From contig NZ_CP106877.1 of assembly GCF_026547205.1 (NCBI RefSeq), positions 1,886,771 through 1,950,770 of the forward strand: 64,000 bases of DNA. Direction: 5' to 3'. Shown here piece by piece: positions 56,795 through 64,000 of the stretch; the first letter of the stretch is position 1; the number at the start of each line of letters is the position of its first letter. This DNA is from Fervidibacillus halotolerans (lineage in GTDB: Bacteria > Bacillota > Bacilli > Bacillales > Caldibacillaceae). The position numbers and the translations under genes are program-made. The notes under the pieces were generated by a model. That model had not been told where the DNA came from, searched no databases, and saw nothing but the letters and a program-made list of their open reading frames with translations.

Positions 56795-57727
56795 ATGCAT
56801 TTCCAAGCAGAACGGAAAGAAATTATACAAAAAAGAAAAAAAGACTGGCGTGTTTGGTGGAAAATGACAAGACCTCACACTTTAACAGCATCCTTTGTAC
56901 CTGTCACCCTCGGTACCGTTATGGCTTTGGAAATTACCGATATCCATTTCCTACTATTTTTTGCTATGTTAGTGGCCAGTCTTTTAATTCAAGCAGCAAC
57001 GAATATGTTTAACGAATATTACGATTTCAAAAAAGGACTTGATACGGAAGAGTCGGTAGGAATTGGAGGAACCATTGTAAGAGACGGGGTTCATCCGAAA
57101 GTCGTGAAAAATTTAGCTTGGACATTTGTGGGGATTTCGGTATTACTTGGAATTTACATCTGTGCTTCTAGCAGTTGGTGGATTGCTTTAATCGGTACGA
57201 TCTCCATTCTTGTTGGCTATTTATATACCGGTGGACCCATGCCGATCGCTTACACTCCCTTTGGAGAACTAATGTCTGGACTATTTATGGGAATTAATAT
57301 TATTTTGATTTCTTATTTTATCCAGGCAGGAACAATTACTACATCTAGTATTCTCGTCTCTATTCCCGTTACGATTTTAATCGGTGCCATTAATTTGTCT
57401 AATAATATTCGGGATTTGGATGGAGACAAAAAAAGCGGAAGAAAAACCCTTGCTATTTTAGTAGGAAGGAAAAGGGCCATAAATATATTAGCCTTTTTGT
57501 TCGCCATCTCTTATTTATGGATTATCTTTCTCATTATTTTCCAAGGATTCACCCCATGGTTACTGCTTGTTTTATTAAGCATACCTAAGCCTATAACTGC
57601 GGTGAAAGGGTTTATTGGGAAAACGATTCCTGCTGAGATGATGCCCGCAATGAAGGCTACCGCCCAAACGAATACATTTTTCGGGCTATTGCTCTCCATC
57701 GGCTTTATTTTCTCCTACTACTTTTAA
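56795..57727 (+). CDS. menA: 1,4-dihydroxy-2-naphthoate polyprenyltransferase MenA
   Basis: A 310-residue UbiA-family membrane prenyltransferase with about nine helices. The two Asp-rich substrate sites are NMFNEYYDFKKGLD near 68-81 and NNIRDLDGDKKSGRKT near 203-218. It attaches the polyprenyl tail to DHNA to form demethylmenaquinone. GAGGAGA precedes ATG 56795. It is divergent from the other men genes, unlike B. subtilis where menA is far away. Confidence 0.93.
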   Translation: MHFQAERKEIIQKRKKDWRVWWKMTRPHTLTASFVPVTLGTVMALEITDIHFLLFFAMLVASLLIQAATNMFNEYYDFKKGLDTEESVGIGGTIVRDGVHPKVVKNLAWTFVGISVLLGIYICASSSWWIALIGTISILVGYLYTGGPMPIAYTPFGELMSGLFMGINIILISYFIQAGTITTSSILVSIPVTILIGAINLSNNIRDLDGDKKSGRKTLAILVGRKRAINILAFLFAISYLWIIFLIIFQGFTPWLLLVLLSIPKPITAVKGFIGKTIPAEMMPAMKATAQTNTFFGLLLSIGFIFSYYF

Positions 57728-57760
57728 AATAATAATTGAGATCCAAATGAGGGAATATCT

Positions 57761-58963
57761 ATGAATGAAGACATAAATCAAATGATAGCTTCCATCCATC
57801 CAGAACGTTTAAATACGTATTGGCCTGGTTTTCATCCGGGTCCTTATGCAATTTATAACGATCGAAATGTTTATATCATGAACCATCCCCATTACAAACA
57901 TCGCGGGAACCTTTTTCGAAGAATAAAAAGAACCGATGATTTTAAAGCAGACACGCTTATACTTTTTGATGGTCAGCCAACCGCAATCGTATCGATCGAC
58001 CGATATCAAGACGTTGATCAACTTTATGCCATTCTCATCCATGAGTTATTCCATGGATTCCAATATGTACAAGGAGAAAAACGATTTCCTGATGAACTGC
58101 TAGGGGCCACCTATCCGATTTCGTTGGAAAACATCCAATTGCGTAATGAGGAAAGAATGCATTTATTCCATGCTTTAATGGAGCGATCGAGAAAACAAAA
58201 ATTAAGACATATTAGGGATTTCATATCCAAAAGAGAACGAAGAAAACAATTGATGAACAACCATCTTCATTACGAAAACTTGATTGAAACTATAGAAGGT
58301 CCTGCGAGATATGTAGAAGCAAAGGCATATGGGGATCGATGTGGGCTTCCATTAAAAAAAGTCGCTGAAGAATTCGGGGCTGATTTATTAGATGGAATTG
58401 AATCGTCCATAAATATACGAAAAAGTTGCTATAGCTCTGGATTGTTTTTATGCCTACTTTTAGATCAACTGGAAATAAACTGGCATAAGGATTTTATGGA
58501 CGCCGATTTGAGCCTTTATGATTTTTTCAAACAGAAGACAAATAATCATCCAATATCTATTATCCACATTTCCGTGAATAAAGAAACGAAACAAATTGCA
58601 TCAAATATACGGAATAAGAAAACAGAAGAATTTCGTTCCTTTTACAACCAATCCGGTTTTCAATTAACAATCCGTGCTTCGATGAAAATCTCTAAATTAG
58701 ATCCGATGAATATTGTCAGTCTCGATCAACGATTATTACATAAAAACTTTGTCAAAATAAAAATCAAAGAAACTACTGTTCTCTTTCAAAAACCTGTTGT
58801 AACCCATTTTCAAGAAAATCCTTGGAGCTGCAATGAAGTACAAATAATGCTAGAAGAAAAACCTAAAATCCAAAACGGATTTTTACATCTATACTCCCAT
58901 CGAATAAAAGGAACTTTGGAAGAAAAAGACGGTATGTTAATTTTTCATCCAGATGCGCCATAA
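57761..58963 (+). CDS. Unrecognised HExxH putative metallopeptidase
   Basis: A 400-residue protein whose family I cannot name. Residues 94-98 are HELFH in the hydrophobic context LYAILIHELFHGFQ, a zincin metal-binding helix. Near residue 179, EGPARYVEAKAYG offers glutamates that could be the third zinc ligand, as in gluzincins. The N-terminal YWPGFHPGPYAIYNDRNVYI and the C-terminal 120 residues look beta-rich. No signal peptide or membrane helix is seen, so it is cytosolic. A GAGGGA site precedes the ATG, and it starts 33 bp after menA, so co-transcription is likely. A terminator follows. Confidence 0.75.
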   Translation: MNEDINQMIASIHPERLNTYWPGFHPGPYAIYNDRNVYIMNHPHYKHRGNLFRRIKRTDDFKADTLILFDGQPTAIVSIDRYQDVDQLYAILIHELFHGFQYVQGEKRFPDELLGATYPISLENIQLRNEERMHLFHALMERSRKQKLRHIRDFISKRERRKQLMNNHLHYENLIETIEGPARYVEAKAYGDRCGLPLKKVAEEFGADLLDGIESSINIRKSCYSSGLFLCLLLDQLEINWHKDFMDADLSLYDFFKQKTNNHPISIIHISVNKETKQIASNIRNKKTEEFRSFYNQSGFQLTIRASMKISKLDPMNIVSLDQRLLHKNFVKIKIKETTVLFQKPVVTHFQENPWSCNEVQIMLEEKPKIQNGFLHLYSHRIKGTLEEKDGMLIFHPDAP

Positions 58964-58984
58964 CTAAAAAGCGTTCAAATCTTC

Positions 58985-59024
58985 GGGATAGATTCAAGAA
59001 ATATTTGATTCTATCCCTTTTTTA
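58985..59024 (+). terminator. Terminator after the HExxH gene
   Basis: GGGATAGA-TCAA pairs with TTGA-TCTATCCC around GAAATA, followed by TTTTTT. Confidence 0.85.
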
Positions 59025-59090
59025 GTCCTGTAAATGGAAGCATATTCTAAACATTCCCCGGTATAATCGTTAGAACCGATTCAATAACTA

Positions 59091-59280
59091 TGTTTAAGAA
59101 CTAAGAACTTTAAGCTCTTAAAGAAGGTATTGTCAAAGAAACAAAACCAGGTCTCCAAATATATGAATACCGCCATCAGCACAATGAAGAAATACATATC
59201 TTATATAGAAAACACGTTTAAATATAAATACAACAACGGGGTTTTGGAAGGGATTAATAATAAGATTAAGACGATTAAAC
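59091..59280 (+). pseudogene. ISL3-family transposase relic, part 1
   Basis: Translation in the frame of ATG 59163 gives a stretch ending in NNGVLEGINNKIKTIK, the C-terminal signature of ISL3 transposases; the frame is open back to about 59091. The rest of the gene to the left is gone. The reading frame is cut at 59280 by an IS21-family insertion and resumes at 61727. Confidence 0.8.
59272..59280. repeat. Left target-site duplication of the IS21-family element
   Basis: CGATTAAAC, repeated directly at 61727-61735. The two copies join the halves of the broken ISL3 reading frame. Confidence 0.85.
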
Positions 59281-59432
59281 TGTTTATGGCATTATAAAAA
59301 TGTAGGTTTTGGCACTCCTTTTATGTAGGTTCTCCTTGAAGGGAGACAAAAAAATAGCCACTTGCGAACATCCCTTAAATTCATTACACTTCCTGTTGGA
59401 TGAACTAGTAAAACAGGAGGTAAGATAAGGAG

Positions 59433-60947
59433 ATGTTACAAGTGACCGATATACAGTATATCAGACAAGAAGTAAATAGAAAAGGGTGCAGTTATTCTGA
59501 TGTCGCAAGGCGAACCAATGTAGATTACCGAACAGTAAAAAAATACGCTGACATGGAAGAATTTCAGCCAAATAAAAAGATAAAAAAATCACAACCGGCT
59601 CCAGTTATGGATCCTGTAAAAGACATTGTGGATCAATGGTTGAGAGAGGATTTAAAAAAGAAAAAGAAATATCGACGAACTGCCAAGCGTATTTGGCAAC
59701 TGTTGGTAGAAAACGAAAATTTTAAAGGTTCTGATCGGACTGTACGCGCATATGTGGCAAAACGCAAGAAGGAATTACTTGAGGAAAGCAATGAGGCTGC
59801 ATTACCACTTGAGGCGAAGCCAGGAGACGCTCAAGTTGATTTTGGGGAAGCTCCGTTTAAATATATGGGAAAAGTGGTGGATCTCCCCTTTTTGGTCATG
59901 TCCTTTCCATCTAGTAATGCTGCATATGTGCAAGTGTTTGAATCTCAAAACCAAGAATGTTTTTTGGAAGGATTGAAGCGTTTCTTCCATCATATTGGGG
60001 GTGTTCCATGTAGAATCCGTTTTGATAACTTAACACCAGCAGTAAAGAAAATACTTCCACATGGCAAACGGATTTTAACGGAAGGTTTTCAACAATTTGC
60101 CCTTCATTACGGATTTGCTTACGAGTTTTGTAACCCTGACTCCGGAAATGAGAAAGGTCATGTCGAATCAAAAGTCAAGTATATTAGGAACAATATGTTC
60201 CTTCCGGAACGGACTATATATAATCTTGAGGATTTTAATCGACAGCTATGGGAAGAATGTGAAAGGGATCATCAACGACAACATTATGAAAAAAAGATAG
60301 AAATTGCAAAATTACATGAAGAAGAAAGAGCTGCTTTCCTATGTCTTCCTGCAAAAGAATACACATGTACTCGATATGAAACAGTAAAAGCAGATAAATA
60401 TGGTTTTATACAGATCGACGCCAAGAAATATTCAACATCTCCCCGATTCGCTAGTCAAACCGTATTGGTCGGGATTACATATAATCGGGTCGATATCATC
60501 GATGAAAATGGTGAAATCATTGTTCGACATGAAAGAATATATGGGGAAAAAATGAAGTCCATGAAATGGCAGCCGTATTTGGCTTTAATGGCTAAAAGAC
60601 CGACGGCCTTGAAATATAGTACATTTTATGAGCAGCTTCCGCACAATTGGCAAAATTATTTGGAAACATGCACATTGGAAGAGAAAAAGAAAGCATTACA
60701 ACTCCTTTCAGCGATTCTCAAAGACTATGATTTTCATAAAGCAAGCGAGGCATTAGATTTGGCAATGGCTTCTGGCCACCCTTCAATAGAAACGATCAAA
60801 CATGCCTATATTCAATTGATTTCTGGACAAGGCGATCGTTTTACATTACAGATGATCCATTCGGTTCCGGAACTGCCAAATGTTGTAAGAGGCATGAGCC
60901 AATATGATACCGCCATGTTCTCAGAAAGGGGTGGCGAATATGAATGA
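59433..60947 (+). CDS. istA: IS21-family transposase IstA
   Basis: A 504-residue transposase. An N-terminal helix-turn-helix (about 18-38, CSYSDVARRTNVDYRTVKKY) recognises the ends. The rve-type catalytic core has D136 in QVDFGE, D198 in RFDNLTP and E245 in KGHVES, so the DDE triad looks intact. AGGAGG and AAGGAG sites precede ATG 59433. It overlaps istB by 8 bp. It appears full length and potentially active. Confidence 0.94.
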   Translation: MLQVTDIQYIRQEVNRKGCSYSDVARRTNVDYRTVKKYADMEEFQPNKKIKKSQPAPVMDPVKDIVDQWLREDLKKKKKYRRTAKRIWQLLVENENFKGSDRTVRAYVAKRKKELLEESNEAALPLEAKPGDAQVDFGEAPFKYMGKVVDLPFLVMSFPSSNAAYVQVFESQNQECFLEGLKRFFHHIGGVPCRIRFDNLTPAVKKILPHGKRILTEGFQQFALHYGFAYEFCNPDSGNEKGHVESKVKYIRNNMFLPERTIYNLEDFNRQLWEECERDHQRQHYEKKIEIAKLHEEERAAFLCLPAKEYTCTRYETVKADKYGFIQIDAKKYSTSPRFASQTVLVGITYNRVDIIDENGEIIVRHERIYGEKMKSMKWQPYLALMAKRPTALKYSTFYEQLPHNWQNYLETCTLEEKKKALQLLSAILKDYDFHKASEALDLAMASGHPSIETIKHAYIQLISGQGDRFTLQMIHSVPELPNVVRGMSQYDTAMFSERGGEYE

Positions 60948-61662
60948 TCTCATTCAACAATATGCCAAAAGATTGAAACTGAGTTGGATTCGTGAACATT
61001 ACCATGAAGTTAACGCCAGAAATCATGAAGAATATTTATTAAAACTCTTCGAACAAGAGATTGCCCAGCGTGAAAAACGGAAAATCAATTTATTACTAAA
61101 ATCGGCAACATTGCCAAACAAGTATGGCAAAACGTTTGATTGGAAAGATATTGAACTCGGGCAAGGAATCACCCAAACAGATCTTCTCGATGGTAAATTT
61201 ATCGAGAGAAAAGAAAATCTTATTTTCTACGGAGGAGTAGGTGTTGGTAAGACTTATCTATCTACTTTGATCGGATTAAATGTCATACGCAAGTATGGAA
61301 TGAGAGTGAAGTTTTATACTGTTGCCTCTTTGGTCAATCAACTTTTAGAGGCCAATGAGAAAGGATTATTAAATAAGTTTTTTAAGCAGATTGAAAAGCT
61401 CGATTTACTGATTTTAGATGAATTAGGATATATTCCCTTACACAAGCAAGGAGCAGAATTACTTTTTCAAGTAATCAGCCTGTGTTATGAACAAAAAAGC
61501 ATCATCGTTACCACCAATCTTCAGTTTGGACAATGGAATCATATTTTTGGTGATCCGATTTTAACGGAAGCAGTAGTAGATCGGCTCATTCACCATTCCC
61601 GTTTAATCTTATTTAAAGGTGAGAGTCATCGTTTAAGAGAATCAGTGTCTAATCGATACTAA
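60940..61662 (+). CDS. istB: IS21-family helper ATPase IstB
   Basis: A 240-residue AAA+ ATPase that selects target DNA and stimulates IstA. Walker A GGVGVGKTYL is at 98-107 and Walker B LLILDELGY at 156-164. ATG 60940 follows AAAGGGGTGG, shorter than the maximal frame. The N-terminal helical domain (1-60) is typical of IstB/DnaC-like proteins. Both transposition genes are intact. Confidence 0.94.
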   Translation: MNDLIQQYAKRLKLSWIREHYHEVNARNHEEYLLKLFEQEIAQREKRKINLLLKSATLPNKYGKTFDWKDIELGQGITQTDLLDGKFIERKENLIFYGGVGVGKTYLSTLIGLNVIRKYGMRVKFYTVASLVNQLLEANEKGLLNKFFKQIEKLDLLILDELGYIPLHKQGAELLFQVISLCYEQKSIIVTTNLQFGQWNHIFGDPILTEAVVDRLIHHSRLILFKGESHRLRESVSNRY

Positions 61663-61726
61663 AGTGGGTTTGCAGGTGGCTACAAAAAGGCTTGCCATTT
61701 TATACATTTTTCTCTTGCCAAATACA

Positions 61727-61735
61727 CGATTAAAC
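61727..61735. repeat. Right target-site duplication of the IS21-family element
   Basis: CGATTAAAC, identical to 59272-59280. Confidence 0.85.
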
Positions 61736-61829
61736 GGATTGCTTTTGGATATCGGTGCTTTTATCATTTTAAAAACCGTATTCTTATTACCCATAATTTA
61801 GTAACCATAAAAAAAAAGGTGTCCACTGA
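61727..61829 (+). pseudogene. ISL3-family transposase relic, part 2
   Basis: In frame with part 1 after removing the IS21 element and one copy of the 9-bp repeat: TIKRIAFGYRCFYHFKNRIL continues the ISL3 C-terminus and ends at TGA 61827-61829. A sequence resembling an ISL3 end lies at about 62039-62067. Confidence 0.78.
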
Positions 61830-61830
61830 G

Positions 61831-61987
61831 TCCAAAATAGAAAATGATTGAAGTTCCATTGGCGGCGACTCCTGCGGGAAAAGCACGAGCCTCGAGACCC
61901 CGCGGAAACGTTGTGACGAGGAGGCGGGGCCGTGCCACTGGATGCGCGTCCGCCAATGGAACAAATAACTTCAAAACCTATTTTGGA
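61831..61987 (+). repeat. Dispersed GC-rich inverted-repeat element, copy C
   Basis: Nested inverted repeats: TCCAAAATAG (61831-61840) with CTATTTTGGA (61978-61987), and GTTCCATTGGCGG (61853-61865) with CCGCCAATGGAAC (61950-61962). The core is much richer in GC than the flanks and shares GCGGGAAAAGCACGAGCC with copies A and B. It starts one base after the stop codon of the ISL3 relic. A frame running through it (61844-62098) has no protein-like features. Confidence 0.82.
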
Positions 61988-62084
61988 AGAATGGACTACC
62001 CCTTTGCGATTACATTTTACTATGAAAAGTCACTAAATTATCCACCAACACCATTTGACAAAGAACCTTATTATAGAGCCAAAA

Positions 62085-62126
62085 AAAAACAGGTTTAAAT
62101 CCTTTGTTGATTTAAACCTGTTTTTG
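62085..62126 (-). terminator. Terminator of the tRNA operon
   Basis: AAAAACAGGTTTAAAT pairs with ATTTAAACCTGTTTTT around a short loop. On the minus strand the T-run follows the stem, just after the last tRNA gene. Confidence 0.9.
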
Positions 62127-62131
62127 GGAAA

Positions 62132-62203
62132 TGACCCGTACGGGATTCGAACCCGTGTTACCGCCGTGAAAGGGCGGTGTCTTAACCACTTGACCAACGG
62201 GCC
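62132..62203 (-). tRNA. tRNA-Glu (TTC)
   Basis: A 72-nt cloverleaf with acceptor GGCCCGT/ACGGGTC and anticodon loop CTTTCAC. Last gene of the array. Confidence 0.96.
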
Positions 62204-62211
62204 ATGGGAAG

Positions 62212-62300
62212 CGGAGAAGGCGGGATTCGAACCCGCGCGCCGGTAAGACCGACCTAACGGTTTAGCAAACCGTCCTCTTCAGCCACTTGAGTACTTCTCC
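62212..62300 (-). tRNA. tRNA-Ser (GCT)
   Basis: An 89-nt class II tRNA with a long variable arm, acceptor GGAGAAG/CTTCTCC and anticodon loop TTGCTAA. Confidence 0.95.
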
Positions 62301-62302
62301 AA

Positions 62303-62377
62303 TGGCTCCGCAGGCAGGATTCGAACCTGCGACCGATCGGTTAACAGCCGATAGCTCTACCACTGAGCTACTGCGGA
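62303..62377 (-). tRNA. tRNA-Asn (GTT)
   Basis: Acceptor TCCGCAG/CTGCGGA, anticodon loop CTGTTAA, with encoded CCA. Confidence 0.95.
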
Positions 62378-62399
62378 ATATATGTATTCACAAAACCAA

Positions 62400-62473
<74 letters not shown>

Positions 62474-62485
62474 ATATATTTTATA

Positions 62486-62559
62486 TGGAGCGGGTGATGG
62501 GAATCGAACCCACGACAACAGCTTGGAAGGCTGTGGTTTTACCACTAAACTACACCCGC
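62486..62559 (-). tRNA. tRNA-Gly (TCC)
   Basis: Acceptor GCGGGTG/CACCCGC, anticodon loop CTTCCAA, with encoded CCA. Confidence 0.95.
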
Positions 62560-62569
62560 ACATATTATG

Positions 62570-62643
62570 GGCGACTAGTGGGAATCGAACCCACGAATGT
62601 CGGAGCCACAATCCGATGCGTTAACCACTTCGCCATAGCCGCC
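62570..62643 (-). tRNA. tRNA-His (GTG)
   Basis: Anticodon loop TTGTGGC; the extra G at position -1 faces C73, as required for histidyl identity. Confidence 0.95.
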
Positions 62644-62665
62644 ATTATTTAAATTTTGGCTTTAG

Positions 62666-62741
62666 TGGTGGCTCGGGACGGAATCGAACCGCCGACACAA
62701 GGATTTTCAGTCCTTTGCTCTACCGACTGAGCTACCGAGCC
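62666..62741 (-). tRNA. tRNA-Phe (GAA)
   Basis: Acceptor GGCTCGG/CCGAGCC, anticodon loop CTGAAAA, with encoded CCA. Confidence 0.95.
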
Positions 62742-62770
62742 TAATAAAATATTTACTATCATCTTTTAAA

Positions 62771-62847
62771 TGGCGGTCCGGACGGGACTCGAACCCGCGA
62801 CCTCCTGCGTGACAGGCAGGCATTCTAACCAACTGAACTACCGGACC
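62771..62847 (-). tRNA. tRNA-Asp (GTC)
   Basis: Acceptor GGTCCGG/CCGGACC, anticodon loop CTGTCAC, with encoded CCA. Confidence 0.95.
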
Positions 62848-62853
62848 TTATTA

Positions 62854-62956
<103 letters not shown>

Positions 62957-63054
62957 GCTCCGAGTATTCCAACTGTCCCGATTTCGGAATGCTTATTCAC
63001 CGATGCTTGCGAAATCGGTACAACTCGTTGCTTTTTCGAAGAGGCTTCGCTCGT

Positions 63055-63097
63055 TGCTCCACCCCGCGATGATTATATAAACACTTTATTTTGGTAT
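63055..63097. repeat. Direct repeat unit 2 (orphan copy of tRNA-fMet 5' end)
   Basis: A copy of 62914-62956 with one substitution. It carries the 5' 14 nt of an initiator tRNA but no matching 3' part follows. It lies in the 225-bp gap between tRNA-fMet and tRNA-Ser(TGA), by far the largest spacer in the array. Confidence 0.85.
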
Positions 63098-63152
63098 AAT
63101 CTAAGTATTCTGATTAGCATAAGTTCATATTTCATTAAATCAACTTAGAAGC

Positions 63153-63241
63153 GGAGGAGGAGGGATTCGAACCCCCGCGCGGTTTGACCCGCCTCTCGGT
63201 TTTCAAGACCGACCCCTTCAGCCAGACTTGGGTACTCCTCC
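63153..63241 (-). tRNA. tRNA-Ser (TGA)
   Basis: An 89-nt class II tRNA, acceptor GGAGGAG/CTCCTCC, anticodon loop CTTGAAA. Confidence 0.95.
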
Positions 63242-63246
63242 ATAAA

Positions 63247-63323
63247 TGGTGGACCTTGTAGGACTCGAACCTACGACCGGACGGTTATGAGCCGTCTGCT
63301 CTAACCAGCTGAGCTAAAGGTCC
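63247..63323 (-). tRNA. tRNA-Ile2 (CAT, lysidine-modified)
   Basis: The anticodon loop CTCATAA reads CAT, but the acceptor GGACCTT/AAGGTCC and body match the Bacillus tRNA-Ile that TilS modifies to lysidine at C34. Encoded CCA. Isoleucine identity rests on this similarity and on operon order. Confidence 0.85.
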
Positions 63324-63354
63324 AACTAATCCGGATTAGAGTTGATATAAATGA

Positions 63355-63428
63355 TAGCGGCGGAGGGGATCGAACCCCCGACCTCACGGGTATGAACCGT
63401 ACGCTCTAGCCAGCTGAGCTACGCCGCC
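63355..63428 (-). tRNA. Elongator tRNA-Met (CAT)
   Basis: Acceptor GGCGGCG with CGCCGCT, anticodon loop TTCATAC, as in Bacillus elongator tRNA-Met; no encoded CCA. Confidence 0.9.
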
Positions 63429-63462
63429 ATAATAAATATTAATTTAATGAAATTTTGTAAAA

Positions 63463-63538
63463 TGGTGGAGCCTAGCGGGATCGAACCGCTGACCTCCTGC
63501 GTGCAAAGCAGGCGCTCTCCCAGCTGAGCTAAGGCCCC
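63463..63538 (-). tRNA. tRNA-Ala (TGC)
   Basis: Anticodon loop TTTGCAC; acceptor GGGGCCT with wobble pairs to AGGCTCC; encoded CCA. Confidence 0.94.
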
Positions 63539-63552
63539 ATCTATTAAGTAAA

Positions 63553-63626
63553 TCGGGAAGACAGGATTCGAACCTGCGACCCCATGGTCCCAAACCATGT
63601 GCTCTACCAAGCTGAGCTACTTCCCG
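63553..63626 (-). tRNA. tRNA-Pro (TGG)
   Basis: Acceptor CGGGAAG/CTTCCCG, anticodon loop TTTGGGA. Confidence 0.95.
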
Positions 63627-63635
63627 CGACTCCAG

Positions 63636-63709
<74 letters not shown>

Positions 63710-63715
63710 ATATAA

Positions 63716-63801
63716 TGCCGAGGACCGGAGTCGAACCGGTACGATAGTCACCTATCGCAGGATTTTAAGTCCTGTGCGTCTGCCAATTCCGCCACCCCGG
63801 C
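63716..63801 (-). tRNA. tRNA-Leu (TAA)
   Basis: An 86-nt class II tRNA, anticodon loop CTTAAAA, long variable arm. Confidence 0.95.
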
Positions 63802-63808
63802 ATATAAG

Positions 63809-63880
63809 AGCGGAAGACGGGACTCGAACCCGCGACCCTCACCTTGGCAAGGTGATGTTCTACCACTGAACTACTTCCGC
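63809..63880 (-). tRNA. tRNA-Gly (GCC)
   Basis: Acceptor GCGGAAG/CTTCCGC, anticodon loop TTGCCAA. Confidence 0.95.
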
Positions 63881-63886
63881 GTTTAA

Positions 63887-63968
63887 TGCGGGTGAAGGGA
63901 GTCGAACCCCCACGCCTTACGGCGCTAGATCCTAAGTCTAGTGCGTCTGCCAATTCCGCCACACCCGC
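63887..63968 (-). tRNA. tRNA-Leu (TAG)
   Basis: An 82-nt class II tRNA, acceptor GCGGGTG/CACCCGC, anticodon loop CTTAGGA. Confidence 0.95.
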
Positions 63969-63971
63969 AGA

Positions 63972-64000
63972 TGGTGAGCCATAGAGGATTCGAACCTCTG
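63972..64000 (-). tRNA. tRNA-Lys (partial, 3' end only)
   Basis: Only the T-arm and acceptor 3' strand ATGGCTCACCA are in the window. The acceptor fits Bacillus tRNA-Lys (GAGCCAT), and Lys precedes Leu(TAG) in the B. subtilis trnB order. The anticodon is outside the window. Confidence 0.7.

Larger units (their letters stand above)
59281..61726 (+). mobile_element. IS21-family insertion sequence
   Basis: A 2446-bp element with TG...CA termini. The ends are imperfect inverted repeats: TGTTTATGGCA at the left and, on the opposite strand, TGTATTTGGCA at the right, both followed by AAAAATGTA. A second repeat pair lies further in (TAGCCACTTGCGAAC near 59355 against GTTTGCAGGTGGCTA near 61668), as usual for multiple transposase-binding sites of IS21. 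It encodes intact istA and istB and is flanked by a 9-bp direct repeat. Confidence 0.9.

Noticed and set aside
59301-61706. Alternative inner ends for the IS21 element at TGTAGG and TATACA
   Set aside because: These sites pair as inverted repeats but leave no target duplication. The outer ends at 59281 and 61726 give a 9-bp duplication and restore the interrupted ISL3 frame.
61844-62098. 85-codon frame running through repeat copy C
   Set aside because: Its Arg/Gly-rich N-terminal part is just translation of the GC-rich inverted repeat, and the frame continues into the tRNA terminator.

Overview
The window looks like a low-GC Gram-positive chromosome of the family Bacillaceae. Gene content and order follow the yt* region of Bacillus subtilis closely (ytoP, ytzB, ytnP, trmB, ytzH, ytmP, ytlR, ytlQ, ytlP, dat, pepV, ytgP, ytfP, cse60, leuS, yttB, mnmL-mnmM, ytpB, ytoA, asnB, metK, pckA, ytmB, ytmA, ytlACD, ytkD, dps, yidD, men cluster, trnB-type tRNA array). 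Bacillus-type ribosome binding sites, a leucine T-box, a SAM-I riboswitch, a Zur box, a CcpN-like site and the sporulation gene cse60 all fit an endospore-forming Bacillaceae. The species cannot be named from sequence alone.

Layout. 1-2.9 kb: truncated M42 peptidase, PepSY protein and an AtoE short-chain fatty acid transporter. 3-13.7 kb: mostly minus-strand housekeeping genes (EamA exporter, YtnP lactonase, TrmB, YtmP kinase, YtlR lipid kinase, NERD protein, ThpR, D-amino acid transaminase, PepV, DeoR-type regulator, RsuA-like pseudouridine synthase). 13.8-24.4 kb: small coiled-coil protein, YtgP flippase, YtfP flavoprotein, Cse60, LeuS under T-box control, LCP protein, glycerol facilitator and an MFS transporter. 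24.7-33.2 kb: tRNA modification pair MnmL/MnmM, a terpene synthase with a flavin monooxygenase, gamma-carbonic anhydrase, C39-like peptidase, AsnB and MetK (SAM-I riboswitch). 33.9-45.5 kb: PckA, a five-gene oligopeptide ABC operon (D-F-B-C-A), YtmB, YtmA and the YtlA-C-D ABC importer. 45.6-49.7 kb: Nudix YtkD, lipoprotein, DUF6154-like protein, Dps, YidD and an orphan zinc-binding lipoprotein with a Zur box. 49.8-59 kb: menaquinone genes menF-D-H-B-E on the minus strand and menA divergent, followed by an unrecognised HExxH protein. 59-62 kb: a small accessory island. 62.1-64 kb: 19 tRNA genes on the minus strand, running off the window end.

The accessory island is nested. An IS21-family element (istA-istB, 2446 bp) has inserted into the 3' part of an already decayed ISL3-family transposase gene, leaving a 9-bp direct repeat. 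A GC-rich 100-160-bp inverted repeat sits just after the relic's stop codon. Two diverged relatives of that repeat lie at 5.0 kb and 17.7 kb.

No clearly new multi-gene system is visible. The best leads are the HExxH protein behind menA, the terpene synthase-monooxygenase pair, the dispersed GC-rich element, and a partial duplication of the 5' end of the initiator tRNA gene inside the tRNA array.
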